Below are positions 34,948-45,231 of a stretch of 64,000 nucleotides of DNA, in pieces. The notes beneath the pieces were generated by a model that was not told the DNA's origin, did not search any database, and saw nothing but the letters and a program-made list of their open reading frames with translations. The position numbers and the translations under genes were made by a program. The first letter of the stretch is position 1; each line of letters begins with the position of its first letter. The stretch is from Chelydra serpentina (lineage: Eukaryota > Chordata > Testudines > Chelydridae): the NCBI GenBank assembly GCA_037349315.1, contig JBAIAC010000057.1, forward strand, positions 14,663,501-14,727,500, given 5' to 3'.

Positions 34948-35054
34948 TCAAAGCCCTGGCTGGGATAATTTAGTTGGGGATTGGTCCTGCTTTGAGCAGG
35001 GGGTTGGACTAGATGACCTCCCGAGGTCCCTTCCAACCCTAATATTCTATGATC
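34948..35054 (+). mobile_element. CR1 LINE 3' end
   Basis: AAAGCCCTGGCTGGGATAAT leads into GGGGATTGGTCCTGCTTTGA and ends CCCTAATATTCTATGATC. The upstream sequence is CR1 UTR rather than the SINE body, so this is a 5'-truncated CR1. Confidence 0.9.
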
Positions 35055-36231
35055 ACAGGTGTCACTGTGGGCATAATTTGACCCTGCAGACCCTTTATTA
35101 TTGATGATCATATGCAAGAAGGAAAGAACTTAGCCTGACTCTCCAGTCCCAAGGGAATTAGTGGTACTGGCAGATTTAAAAACAAAACGTTTTCTTTTTT
35201 ACTTGTAATCTGGACACATTTGAGTTGAAGGTATGGGGCCCCGCAATGACATTTTTACAGTCCCTTTTCAGAACGGAAACCAATTTAAAACTGTTGTCTT
35301 TTTAAAAATCTCCCTGGAGTCTAGCCCTGCTCTGATCATTGGATCCTGCCTCACTGTGATGTCCCAGTATGCACTGTGTATCCCACCATGGGAACATGGA
35401 ACCAGCCTACGTGAGGAAGTTGGTGAAGTCCTGTTTGAAAATATATAGAGTAGTTTTAAAAATATTTGATGATGATTTTCCATTTCAAAGGGCAGAATAT
35501 AGCAACCTCTTGTTCAAACTGTGCACGTACACCTCATAAACTGCTCCTGCCGATTGGCTCTGGGCTTCGGTGGCCGTCCCTGGTGGCTGTAATGTCACCA
35601 GTGTGCTGCATGCTCAGATGACGCATCAGATCAGGACTCAGCACCAGGAGCAGAAATGGACCTTAGGGAACCGAAAGCCGGCTTGTTATGGGCAGTCCGC
35701 ACATACAGTGAATGTAGCATGAACTGGGGGATTTACCTTTTAATAGCCAACGTGCGAAGGCAAAACTGACCAGTGGTGCAGAGGCTCCTGCTGCAGCAAT
35801 AGAAAGTAAAGGGCCAGATTGACTTGAGTGTAACGCAGCCCAGTGACGGTGATCCTAGCTCTGCAGGGGCTTGAAGACAGACTTGTGCGGAATGGAGCTG
35901 GGGGCCGTTGCTCTGCAAAGCCGTCACGCTTCAGAGCCATCATCTTGGGTTTCCTTGGGGAGAGGAGAGGGTGTGGACAGCAGCTTTGCAAGCTGCTGTT
36001 CTGTTACAAAACAAAGTCTCTGAGAAATCTGAAAATGGCATCTCTGCCAGGGCACAGGCAGTGCCTAGCCCTGACTGAAAAAGGAGTGAGCTAGCTCAGG
36101 GGAAGAGCTATAGGAGGAGCTCCTTTACAGAAAGCCCTGGGGAAGGTTGGGCAGCACCATCAGGGATAATGTGACTGGGCTGAACCCTGTGCTGGGGAGT
36201 TTGGCTTTCTGATTTTACTCATTATACACGC
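35055..36231. other. Unassigned stretch
   Basis: No repeat or exon recognised. Opposed frames at 35.7-36.1 kb look incidental. Confidence 0.35.
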
Positions 36232-37022
36232 TGTCACAGACTCACGGGGTCCATGCGCTCTCGGCTCCGCATGGTCCTTGGGAGGAACCCCTTTCAGTGG
36301 GACAACCCTCCTCAGGATTCCCTCTCTCGCTTGGGGGTTAAGCCCTGGGCTCCGCCACCTCTCTGAGCCTTCAGCATGCCTGTCTCAATCCGTGAGCCCC
36401 CTCAGACAGCCCACTTGCTCTGGATCCACACCCAGAGGAAGCAATGCCACCCCGATCTCTGACTGCAGGGACTCTCAGCCAGTGTAAAAGAGAAGGGTTT
36501 GTTGAACGTCTGAACCCAACACAAGCCGTTCTCAGGGCCCTCAAGCCTAGAAAGCCTCAGCACCGTCCACCTGGGTCTATCCCAGTCCAGGTGGGCCCAG
36601 GCCCTCTTTGTTCCTAGTCCTGCCCTGACCTCCTTCCAGCCGACCACCCTATCAGCTTCCCAACAGACCCTCCTCCATCCTTTGCCTTCTTTTCTGGGAA
36701 AACAGATCACCTGGGCCCTCTCTATTCTGTCCTTTGGTCCCTCACTGCCTGAAACCGGCTGGCCAGATCACCATGGCCCTCTCTCCTCAGCCCTTTGTCC
36801 TCTAACTGGCCAAAACCGACTGGCTTCCAAGATGGGGTGGGCCTCTGGGTCACCAGTTGCTAAATTCCACCCTGTCTGGGCTTTTATCCAGGGTCCCAGC
36901 TGCTAGGCAAGATCACACCTTACCCTGTGCAACACCACCTCGTTAAACATGCAGCACATAAGAGAAATGAGGCACACACAGAACTCACACAAAGCATCAA
37001 GAAAATTCCCTACTTTGCCACA
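36232..37022 (-). mobile_element. Possible solo LTR of an endogenous retrovirus
   Basis: On the minus strand the segment begins TGTGGCAAAGTAGGG and ends GAGTCTGTGACA, with the TG...CA ends of an LTR. A TATA-like GGATAAAAGC lies about 130 bases from the start (plus-strand GCTTTTATCC near 36880-36889). It is GC-rich and about 790 bp long, within the usual LTR range. The immediate flanks (CACGC and AACAC) do not form a clear duplication, so the boundaries are tentative. No viral gene is present. Confidence 0.4.
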
Positions 37023-38110
37023 AACACTGATCCTTGAGGAAAAGATCTTACTGACCTAGACTTTTTTCCTGCTAACTCATTCCACTGTCTTACAAACTCC
37101 CTTGACAATTCCCTTATGCTGGTCAAAGAAAACAGGGCTAGAACCCCTGTGTTTAGTGCAGTAAATCCAGATCACCGAAATATCTCCTGGGGATCAGTGT
37201 AAAATCTGAGGAGATCTACAATTTAAGCATTCCTAGTACTTGATGTTGCAGCCTATTGATTGGGTGGCGGGGTGGGGGCAGAGAACCCCTAAATCCAGAC
37301 TTGTGTAGTCTGAGATACAAAAACTAACTATATAGGTGAAAAAATCCCCCTCCCACTGAGTGTTGTGCTCCTTGGCCTGTGTGTTCAGTGGTGACCCCTC
37401 CTTTTCCATGGTAGTATGTTGGGACACATCAGACATCCAAGCCAAGTTGAGATCACACCCACAATATAAACAAATTATATTGGTAGATGCCTCTGGTGGG
37501 GTGGAGGCAAGGAAATTAGAGAGGGAAAAATTAAAATGCCTTGAAACTAAACCTGCTTTCCTTGAAGTGGGCTTGGTTCTACAACATTTTTAATCTCTCA
37601 CGGGTCTGAGCCATTCCTGCTTGTAGAATAAATGCAGCCAATCTCTGAACCTTTCTGTGAGTAACAGTGTAACTGTTGACATTGGCGCCTGGCCTGCGAT
37701 GAGAGCTAATTAATTAATTCAAGACATGCTGGGATTAAACTTTATTAAACCTTGGAATCCAAGTAGACTAGATGAAATGTAAGCAAAGGTTGGGACAGGG
37801 AAGGGAGGGGCTTGTGTGCTGACGAGCTGCTAGCATTGCTGCTTTGTTGTTATTGGTTAATTGCTGGTGTTTGTTCTCAGCCCCGGACAAGACACAAAGG
37901 AAGCCACAGTCCTTGCTCGCAAGGATCTAAACAAGTGGAAGTATAACCCTGGGCTGTTAAGGTTCCAGCCTTTTCCTAGCTTCAACGAGGGGGGTTGGCA
38001 GCTGCCCTCCTCTCCCGGCCACACTAGATTTTCCTTGGGGGACAGCAGGGCCTTCACCCTTTCCTCCCAGCCTGTTGTCTCGTGGTTTCTCACACTATCC
38101 AGCTGAGGGG
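37023..38110. other. Unassigned stretch
   Basis: No recognisable feature. An 81-codon frame at 37861-38106 and its antisense partner carry no domain. Confidence 0.35.
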
Positions 38111-38477
38111 CTTGCTAAGTTTCACCTTCCTGACCTCCAGGAGCCTCCTGTTCTTCTTCGCGTGTTTGCTCACGTGTATTCCACAATAGGTGTGCGTGCT
38201 CGCCACGTGCACCGGTGTCGGAAGTTTTTCCCCTAGTGACCCCTGGAGTGGCGCCTCCATGGTGTGGTATAAGGGGCGCGGTGCGCTCCCCCCCCACCCT
38301 CAGTTCCTTCTTGCAGCCAGTGAAGGTGCTTCAGAACCGCTCTGCTCCAGCTTTGCTGCAACTCATCCCCAGAATCTTGTCCGTTCAGTGTATGGTACCT
38401 GTAGTTAGTAGTTAGTTAGTGCGCCCGGACCAGGGCATGCCCCGGGTTTTAAGTCGTGCGACACTTGTAGGCGACCG

Positions 38478-38578
38478 ATGCCGGTGAGTGATCCACCCGC
38501 AGACTGTTTACGCTGTTTGGGTGAAACCCATCTGAGTGATCCCTGCAAGATTTGCAAGTCGTTTAAGCCTCGGACTAA
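38478..38578 (+). pseudogene. DIRS-like gag N-terminus with zinc-knuckle-like motif
   Basis: The ATG at 38478 opens MPVSDPPADCLRCLGETHLS, then DPCKICKSFKPRT. The spacing C-x2-C-x4-H-x4-C-x2-C suggests a small zinc-binding module, which in gag-like proteins packages the element RNA. The frame is cut at 38576-38578 (TAA) by the insertion of a hairpin MITE; the gag sequence resumes past 38870. The first exon-like appearance is misleading: it is transposon sequence. Confidence 0.55.
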
Positions 38579-38873
38579 GGGCTTGTCTTCACTACCCGCC
38601 GGATCTGCGGGTAGCAATCGATTTATCGGGGATCGATTTTTCGCGTCTCGTTAAGACGCGATTAATCGATCCCCGATCGCGCTCCCCGTCGGCTCCGGAA
38701 ATCCACGTCATCGAGCAGCGGAAGCGGAGTCGACGGGGGAGCGGCAGCAATCGACTCGCCGCCGTCCCCATGGTCAGGTAACTCGATTACGATACGCCGA
38801 CTTCAGCTACGTTATTCACGTAGCTGAAGCTGCGTATCGTAGATCGACCCCCCCTCCCCTAGTGTAGCCCTGG
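38576..38873 (-). mobile_element. Hairpin-rich MITE, copy 2, inside DIRS gag
   Basis: The element (38579-38870) is reversed relative to copy 1: it opens GGGCTTGTCTTCACTACCCG and closes CCCTAGTGTAGCCC. It carries the ACTTCAGCTACGT / ACGTAGCTGAAG hairpin with loop TATTC and the ATCGATTTATCGGGGATCGAT region. TAA is on the left and TGG on the right, so the duplication is not intact. It interrupts the gag-like frame, so it inserted after the DIRS copy. Confidence 0.8.
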
Positions 38874-38912
38874 GCCAAGAGAGAAAGAGACATTAGGCCC
38901 CAGGCCATCCTG

Positions 38913-39792
38913 ATGGAGTCGGAGTTGACCCCGACTCCGGCACGCCGCTCCGAGTCGGCACCGGGCACCGCGGTGTCAGTACACGGCGACCCACCCGTGC
39001 CATCTACCAGTTGGCACTGCTCCCCGTCCACGGGGCATGCCAAGAAGGCTAAGAAGAGGCCTTCTCCGCCGCAGCACCGGAGCAAGACTGGGGGAGAGGC
39101 TAGACCCATGCTGGGCAGTCCTCAGTCCCCATCGGCCTCCAGGCCTCCGACTCAGGTCGAGCAGAGTTGCCTGGCCCGTTCGGAGCAGGCTTTCCCAGAT
39201 GTCCGGATGCCCTCCACGCCAGAGGCCCTGCAAACCGCTCAGGACGTTATGTCCATGCCAGTACCAGGAGCACTGCCAATGTTGGCCCCACGGTCCAGAG
39301 GCAAGCTGCTGCTGGGATCTCCTCAGTTGCCCCTGATTCGGTACCGGTCTCAGGAATGTTCCCTACGTCGTTCGCTACTCAGCGACCGTGCATAGTCCAC
39401 GTGGGTCACCGTCGACTCCCACCAGGTTGCCTGGCTGGGTTCCGTCTGACAGAGACTCCAGGCACCGCTCCGCTTCGAAGAGCGGATACCAACGGGACCG
39501 AGGCAGACGCTGCCGAAGGTCCTCGTCTCAGAAGGGCTATCGTAGCCAGTCGCGACATGAATGTCGACACTGTTCTCGTTCGTCGTCTCGCTCCAGGACC
39601 CCGCCACAGCACCACTCCCGTAGCCCTGGGTGTCGATCCCCAGCTCCTTGCCGTTGCAGATCCACCCACCAGAGCCAATTGCGGAGCAGCTGCTACCGGT
39701 GGTACCGTTCCTCCACAGCAGGGTCACGGTCTCGTGGTCGGCACTGCTCCCAGCGCCGCCGCTCCTCCCGGTCCAGGGACAGCGGCCGATAA
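38913..39792 (+). pseudogene. DIRS-like gag middle region, SR-rich, frameshifted
   Basis: From 38913 the frame reads MESELTPTPARRSESAPGTA and then PSTSWHCSPSTGHAKKAKKR, a proline- and lysine-rich stretch with a basic cluster. After about 39390 the meaningful frame shifts by one and becomes strongly serine/arginine-rich (RCRRSSSQKGYRSQSRHECR, SSSRSRTPPQHHSRSPG) up to 39792. Such SR-rich segments are typical of the gag-like protein in vertebrate DIRS elements. Longer alternative frames over the same GC-rich DNA are shadows. Confidence 0.5.
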
Positions 39793-39938
39793 TATGTCAG
39801 CCCGGCCTCCCTTCATAGTTGTCCATCGATGGGTCAGGCCAAGTAGGCCGAACAGCCTGCTCTGCCGGTGCTGCAGCAGGTGCAGTGGCACCGGGCCCGT
39901 GGCCGGCACAGTGGTACTAGTGGGCACCGTGGCCCCTG

Positions 39939-40658
39939 ATGCAACCCCTGGTGGGGGCTCGCTCAGTAGCCGGAGCCTCAGAACGGCCATTGGCCTCCCT
40001 CTCCCAGTCTCCGAGGAAGGAGTCGGTGGGACGTGCCTCTTCGGCACCGTGCCCGGAGAGTGACCAGGGGATGGATCCTCCGGTGCCAGTGGACACGCAG
40101 AGTACTGCGCCTGCCTCCTCCCCCTCCCCCGATGAGGCGATTATGGCCCCTCCTCCCTCCGTCCCACAGGAGGACTCTAAAGCTCACCAGGAGCTATTGA
40201 AAAGGGTGGCATCAAACCTCAACCTTCAGACAGAGGAGGTGGAGGAGCCCTCGGACTCCCTTTTTAACGTCCTGTCCGCCTTGTTACTGTGCAGGGTGGC
40301 CTTGCCTCTCCACGAAGGGGTGGCGAGGATTTCAAATGCCTTGTGGGAAACCCCGGCCTCATTGTCCCCCGTCTCTAAGAGAGCGGTACGTGAGTATTTT
40401 GTGCTTGCCAAAGGACATGAATACCTTTACACCCACCCTGCTCCTTACTTCCTGGTGGTTGAGTCGGTCAACCACAGGGAACGGCAAGGCCAACCAGCCC
40501 CTACTCCGAAAAATAAAGATTCAAGGAGGCTTGATTCATTTGGGGGAAAACTTTATTTGTCCTCGAGCTTTCAGTTACGGGTGGTGAACCATCAGGCTCT
40601 CCTGGGCCGGTATGAGTTCAATCTATGGAGGCTCTCTGCCCAAGTTCGAGGACTCCCT
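39939..40658 (+). pseudogene. DIRS-like gag C-terminal region
   Basis: The frame, the same as at 38478, continues with an acidic linker (SSPSPDEAIMAPPPSVPQED). A folded-looking block follows: HQELLKRVASNLNLQTEEVE, then LWETPASLSPVSKRAVREYF, YLYTHPAPYFLVVESVNHRE and YLSSSFQLRVVNHQALLGRY. It ends near 40630, where a one-base shift is needed to continue into KFEDSL just before the SINE. After the SINE the sequence resumes at about 40812 with QECDRNAFKALVEEGTAAAS. The product would be structural, assembling particles around the element RNA. It is now a relic. Confidence 0.55.
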
Positions 40659-40808
40659 CATAGAATCTCAGGGTTGGAAGGGACCTCAGGAGGACCAATC
40701 CCCAATTTTTGCCCCAGATACCTAAATGACCCCCTTAAACCTTGGGTTTAGCAGGCCAATGCTCAAACCACTGAGCTATCCCTCCCCCATACTGAGCTAT
40801 CCCTCCCT
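40659..40808 (-). mobile_element. Internally deleted SINE inside DIRS gag
   Basis: The plus strand reads CATAGAATCTCAGGGTTGGA, then AGGAGGACCAATCCCCAATT. The usual TCATCTAGTCCAACC part of the tail is deleted. The reversed head (CAATGCTCAAACCACTGAGC, TATCCCTCCC) is present, and CTGAGCTATCCCTCC is duplicated in tandem at its end. It splits the gag-like frame. Confidence 0.85.
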
Positions 40809-40987
40809 CTCCAGGAGTGTGACAGGAACGCGTTCAAAGCTCTGGTGGAGGAGGGCACAGCGGCTGCCAGCAGAGGGCCTCTGGACCTAATACACGCTGT
40901 CAGAGGCGTATACTACCTATAAAGGGTTTGAGGGTCTTTGGGGATGCAAATTAAGGACATTCATTATTCACATAGTTGCACTTTAAT

Positions 40988-42078
40988 TTTAGTAAAGCTT
41001 TTGATACATTCTCATAAGCAAACTAGGGAAATATAGAGGGAGTTACTGTAAGGTGGATGCACAACTGGTGGAAAGACCATGCTCAAAGAATGGTTATCAA
41101 TGTCAAACTGGGAGGGCGTATCTCGTGGGTTACCACAGGGGTCAGTCCTGGTTCCGGTACCATTCAATATTTTCATTAATGACTTGGATAATGGAACGGA
41201 CACTATGCTTATAAAATTTGTGGTTGACACCAAGCTGGGAGGGGTTGCAAGCACTTTGGAAGACAAGATTAGAACTCAAAAAAACCCCAACCCTTGACAA
41301 ATTAGAGAATTTAACTGAAATCAACAAGACAAAATTCAGTATAAAAGTACTTTACTTAGGAAGGAAAACTCAAAGGCACAACTGAAAAAATGGGATAACT
41401 GGCTAGGTGACAGTCTGCTGAAAAAGATCTCAGGGTTATTATGGATCACAAATTTAATATGAGTTAGCAATATGATGCAATGGCAAAAAAAAGGCTCATA
41501 TCTATTCTAAGGTATACTAACAGGAGTGGGAATTAATTGTCCCACTCTGCTTGGCACTGGAGAGGCATCGGCTGGAGTTCTGTGTCCAATTCTGGGCACC
41601 ACATATTGGAGTGAGTCCAGAGGAGAGCAGCACAACAAAAACGATAAAAGGTTTAGAAAACTTGAGCTGTCAGGAAAGGCTAAAAAAAAACTGGGCATGG
41701 TCAGTCTGGAGACAAGCAGAGAAAGGGAGACCTGATAAGTCTCAAATATATTAAGGGCTGTTGTAAAGAGGATGGTGATCAATTGTTCTTTACATCTACT
41801 GAAGGTAGGATAAGAAGTAATGGGCTTAATCTGCAGCAAGGGAGATTTAGGATATCAGGAAAAACTTTCTAACTACAAAGGTAATTAAGCTCTGGAATAT
41901 CCTTCCAAAGGAGGTTGTAGAATCCCCATCATTGGAGGTTTTTTAAGAAAAGGTTGGACAAACCCCTGTCAGGGGGGTCTAGGTTTACTTGGTCCTGGCT
42001 CAGCGCAGAGGGCTGGACTGGACAAGTTCTCGAGGTCCCTTCCAGCCCTACATTTCTATGATCTATGGTTCTATGATC
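40988..42078 (+). mobile_element. Old 5'-truncated CR1 LINE
   Basis: It begins inside the reverse transcriptase (TTTAGTAAAGCTTTTGATAC), runs through the RT C-terminus and a 3' UTR (GGCTGGACTGGACAAGTTCT), and ends TTTCTATGATCTATGGTTCTATG. It is more diverged than the copies at 24 and 59 kb and belongs with the 2.4-kb copy. Confidence 0.85.
41079..41297 (+). pseudogene. CR1 reverse transcriptase fragment, catalytic site lost
   Basis: The frame contains [20 protein letters not shown] and then LIKFVVDTKLGGVASTLEDK. The position of the two catalytic aspartates (FADD) reads FVVD, so one aspartate is missing. Frameshifts follow within about 60 codons. Confidence 0.85.
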
Positions 42079-42982
42079 ATGAAATGTTCTTGGCTCCCAT
42101 AAGCAGTGTGGTCAGGAATGCGTGCACCAGAGCAAATTTACAATGCTGAGCACTGCAGGAACAGGTAGTCCTGCGGACAAGTAAACAATGGTATGTCGCA
42201 TGTACACAAAGCCATTAACTCTCTCTATAACTCTGCACAAAGGATGTAGCAAATAACACAGCCTTTCCAGTGATGCTGCTGTGCCTACCGAATTTGTAAG
42301 ACACATCAGGAGCCATCTTTTTTTCTGATGCTTTCAAGAGCATACTTACTGCTAATTTTAGCTTACCCTCTCAACTTGATGTCTTTGGGGTCTGGGTACA
42401 ATGAATGCCTTATTCATAAAACTACAAACACTGTAAAAAGAAGAGAGTAAAAGGTGTCCCACCCTAACATGTTTCTGATCTCCAAACAGCTATAATTTTG
42501 GCTTGCTCCGAGAACAAGCTGAGGTAGTGTTCATTTTAACAGCCAGGAAAGGGCTGCTTGTTTATATTTGGGACCTTGTAGATTTGAGCAGTATATGCAG
42601 GTGGCAGATTAAAATGTGTGGCTGATTTCTTACCAGGATAAGGCTGTGTTTTTACTGGACTGCCTTTAACTTTGTGCCAGTGCTAAGTAAGTAACCACTG
42701 AGATTTTTGTTGTAACATTTTTCCGGGATTAAATGTGAAGCTTTGGAGTGTTGTTTTGGGATTAATCTCTGTGAATTCTCCCCACCTACGTACCTGTCTA
42801 CCCATTTCTGTCCAGAGCTCAGAGTTTTATGAGCAAAATGGGATTGGCAGCTCTTGGCACCTTGAGGCTTTGCATTAGTTATCTTAGGCTCAATTCATCC
42901 AAGTAAAATCTAACCATACTACAGAGGTTTAAGACAGCATCTGCCAGCAGCTAGGTGGTAGTGGTTCAGGTTTGCATTCATT
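42079..42982. other. Unassigned AT-rich stretch
   Basis: No recognisable feature. Confidence 0.35.
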
Positions 42983-43762
42983 CATTAGAACAAGGGTGGG
43001 CAAATTTTTGGCCCAAAGGCCACATCTGGGTGGGGAAATTGCCTACAGGGCCATGAATGTAGGGCTGGAGCAGGGGGTTGGGGTGTGGGAGGGAGTGCGG
43101 TGTGCAGGAAGGGGCTCAGGGCATGAGGTTGGGGTGCAGGAGGGGTGCAAGTGTATGAGGGGGCTCAGGGCAGGGGTTGGGGTGCAGGAGGGGGCGCAGG
43201 GCAGGGTGTAGCAGGGGGATCAGCAGGGGGTTGGAGTGCAGGAGGTGTGCGGCAGGGGGCTCAGGGCAGGGAGTTAGGGTGCAGGAGGGGTTTGGTGTGC
43301 GGGCTCTGGCCCAGCGCCGCTTACCTGGAGTGGTTCCGGGGTGGCAGCAGCGTGCAGCGGGGCTAAAACAGGCTCCCTGGCTGCCCTGGTCCTGCGCCAT
43401 GCCGTGCTGCGCTGCTCCCAGAAGCGGCCGGCACTACGTCCCTGTGGCCCCTGGGGAGTGGGGGGCAGAGGGCTCTGCGCACTGCCCTGGCCTGCAGGTA
43501 CCTCCCCCGAAGCTCCCATTGGCCGCGGTTCCCCATTCCCAGCCAATGGGAGCTGCGGGGGGTGGTGCCTGCAGGCGAGGGCAGCGCGCGGAGCCCTCTC
43601 ACCCCTCTACCCCAGGGGCTGCAGGGTCGTGGTGCTGGCCACTTCTGGGAGCAGTGCGGGGCCCGCGGTGCCATGAGGATGGCAATCCCGTGGGCCGGAT
43701 CCAAAGTCCTGACGGGCCGGATCCGGCCTGTGGGCCGTAAGTTGCCCACCCCTGCATTAGAT
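42983..43762. mobile_element. hAT-type element with internal minisatellite
   Basis: The element is 42991-43754 (764 bp). The left end CAAGGGTGGGCAAATTTTTG and the inverse of the right end AAGTTGCCCACCCCTG form terminal inverted repeats. The flanks CATTAGAA (42983-42990) and CATTAGAT (43755-43762) match at 7 of 8. The centre is very GC-rich, and the right part contains GGGCCGGATCCGGCCTGTGG. Long open frames on both strands (up to 187 codons) come from base composition and the repeat, with no transposase similarity. Confidence 0.9.
43085..43300. repeat. GC-rich minisatellite inside the hAT element
   Basis: Degenerate units built around GGGGCTCAGGGCAGG, GTTGGGGTGCAGGAGG and similar text recur four to five times, spaced about 45-60 bp. 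The array is strand-asymmetric (G-rich on the plus strand), so G-quadruplex formation is plausible. Confidence 0.85.
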
Positions 43763-44340
43763 GAATGTCTCCGTCCTTCAGATCGTGTGCTGCCAAATGA
43801 CTGTCTGAAGAAGGCCGTTCTTGCTTTCTCCACTGTTAGAGGCTTGCTATACCCCGATGCAGCTCAAGGATCTGCTAGCATGAACCCCACCATCCATTCA
43901 GACTCGAATGGACTTCTTTGGACTGCACTTGTGCGTGATGCAGAATCAAGAGCATAGTGAGGACACGTCCAAGGCAGTTGTCATTGGGTTTAGTGCTGTG
44001 CCATGCTCCTGATGTTTGGCTCAAGATACTGTTTATTTGGCACAAGTGGGTGCATAACTTTGTTCGAGACTGCAGAGAGGTCTCTCTCGCATGGCCTGGA
44101 ATTGCTCAATGACATCATTGTTTATTACTGTTAAGTGCCCAAGTGCTGTCAAGTGTTACATGACACTTGCTGAGCCACTAAAACACGAGCTCTGAAATAT
44201 GCCAGTCAGAGACGGTCCAATTTACGTACTAGTATAGTTGGGATGACAAAGCCTGTTCCTGCCTCTCAGCATTCTGCATCTGTTCACATGTTCCAAAAGT
44301 AAATGTTTTCCCTGCTACTGCCGATGACTGCTAAACTTGT

Positions 44341-45231
44341 TCCGCTAGTGATACTCAGACTGCGGCTCAGGAGCTGCAAGTGGCTCTTCAACATGTGTCC
44401 TGCAGCTCTTTGCAGCACATGGTATTAAAACACGGTGTGATTTCATTATTAACCAGCCAGAATGCTTTTACTTTGTGGGTAATTGTGGCAGGGTCGGACT
44501 CACCCCCGCGGCGCCTCCTGCTGGTTTCTCCAGGGAATTAGCTCACCCAGCCCTGGAGCACCCTCTGCAGGCCAGTGATCCACCTGTCCACGCTGGCCCC
44601 GTGTCCCTCCCAGGACCCGGTGCCCTTTTAACTGGGGTGCTGCCCCCTGGCAGTACCCCTAGATCTGGGTCTCCCCTCCTCAGGGGAACCCCCAACCCAC
44701 TATCCCCACCTCGCCTCAGTCATAGGCTACTGCCAGTCACCAGCTAGCCCCCGTGCCCTGGGGCAGACTGCAGTATAAGCCACTCATCACAGGCAAAGGG
44801 GGTTTGGACCTGCTGCCTCAGCCTACCCGTGGTTGTCCCCTGCAACCCCAGTACCCGGTCGGGCCTTACCAGGCCTGCAGCCTGGGTTTCCTAGGCCAGA
44901 GCTCCCCAGCTCCCTTGGCCTTTCCCCAGCCCTGCTCCACTCCAGGTACCCTGCTTAGGTCCTACAGCCAGGCCCTTCTCTCCCTAAAGGCAGAGAGAGA
45001 GTGTCTGTGTTTGCTCCAGGCCCACTGCCCTCTTATAAGGGCCAGCTGGGCCCTGATTAAATTGGCCCCAGCTGTGGCTGCTTTGAATTAGCCCAGCTTT
45101 CAGCCTCAGCCCTCTCCCAGGGCTATTTCCAGCCCCTCCGGGCAGGAGCAGGATTCCACCCTGCTACAGTAATGTTGATCGCTAATTTGGCTCCTGAACC
45201 CCTGAGGTCTGAGTATCACCACTAGTGGAAT
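44341..45231. mobile_element. hAT-type MITE interrupted by a solo LTR
   Basis: The outer element begins TTCCGCTAGTGATACTCAGA and ends TCTGAGTATCACCACTAG, imperfect inverted repeats. Without the inserted LTR it would be about 200 bp. Its left arm has GGCTCAGGAGCTGCAAGTGG and its right arm TTTGGCTCCTGAACCCCTGA. The exact target duplication was not resolved. Confidence 0.7.
44479..45173 (-). mobile_element. Solo LTR with exact 5-bp duplication
   Basis: The LTR is 44484-45168 (685 bp). On the minus strand it starts TGTAGCAGGGTGGAATCC and ends GACCCTGCCACA, with TG...CA ends inside an 11-bp imperfect inverted repeat. Exact GTAAT lies at 44479-44483 and 45169-45173. On the minus strand a TATA-like CTTATAAGA occurs about 130 bases in (plus-strand 45031-45039). 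No internal region is present, so the copy is a recombination remnant. It could be from an endogenous retrovirus or another LTR retrotransposon. No viral gene is present. Confidence 0.88.

Larger units (their letters stand above)
38111..40920 (+). mobile_element. DIRS-like retrotransposon remnant, 5' part
   Basis: A GC-rich leader (about 38111-38477) holds a TATA-like GGTATAAGGGG at 38266-38276. It is followed by a gag-like reading frame starting at 38478. The frame is split by a hairpin MITE (38579-38870) and a SINE (40659-40808) and ends near 40905, where the similarity stops. The cysteine/histidine motif, the serine-arginine-rich middle and the later helical block match the gag-like protein of vertebrate DIRS elements as I know them. 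No reverse transcriptase or tyrosine recombinase is left. The assignment to DIRS rather than another tyrosine-recombinase element is inference, and the exact ends were not found. Confidence 0.55.

Noticed and set aside
39167..40063. 298-codon plus-strand frame
   Set aside because: It is a shadow of the DIRS-like gag; the meaningful text (SR-rich and later acidic/helical blocks) is in the other frames.
43177..43833. Long open frames (up to 187 codons) on both strands
   Set aside because: They lie inside the GC-rich hAT element and its minisatellite, overlap on both strands and resemble no protein.
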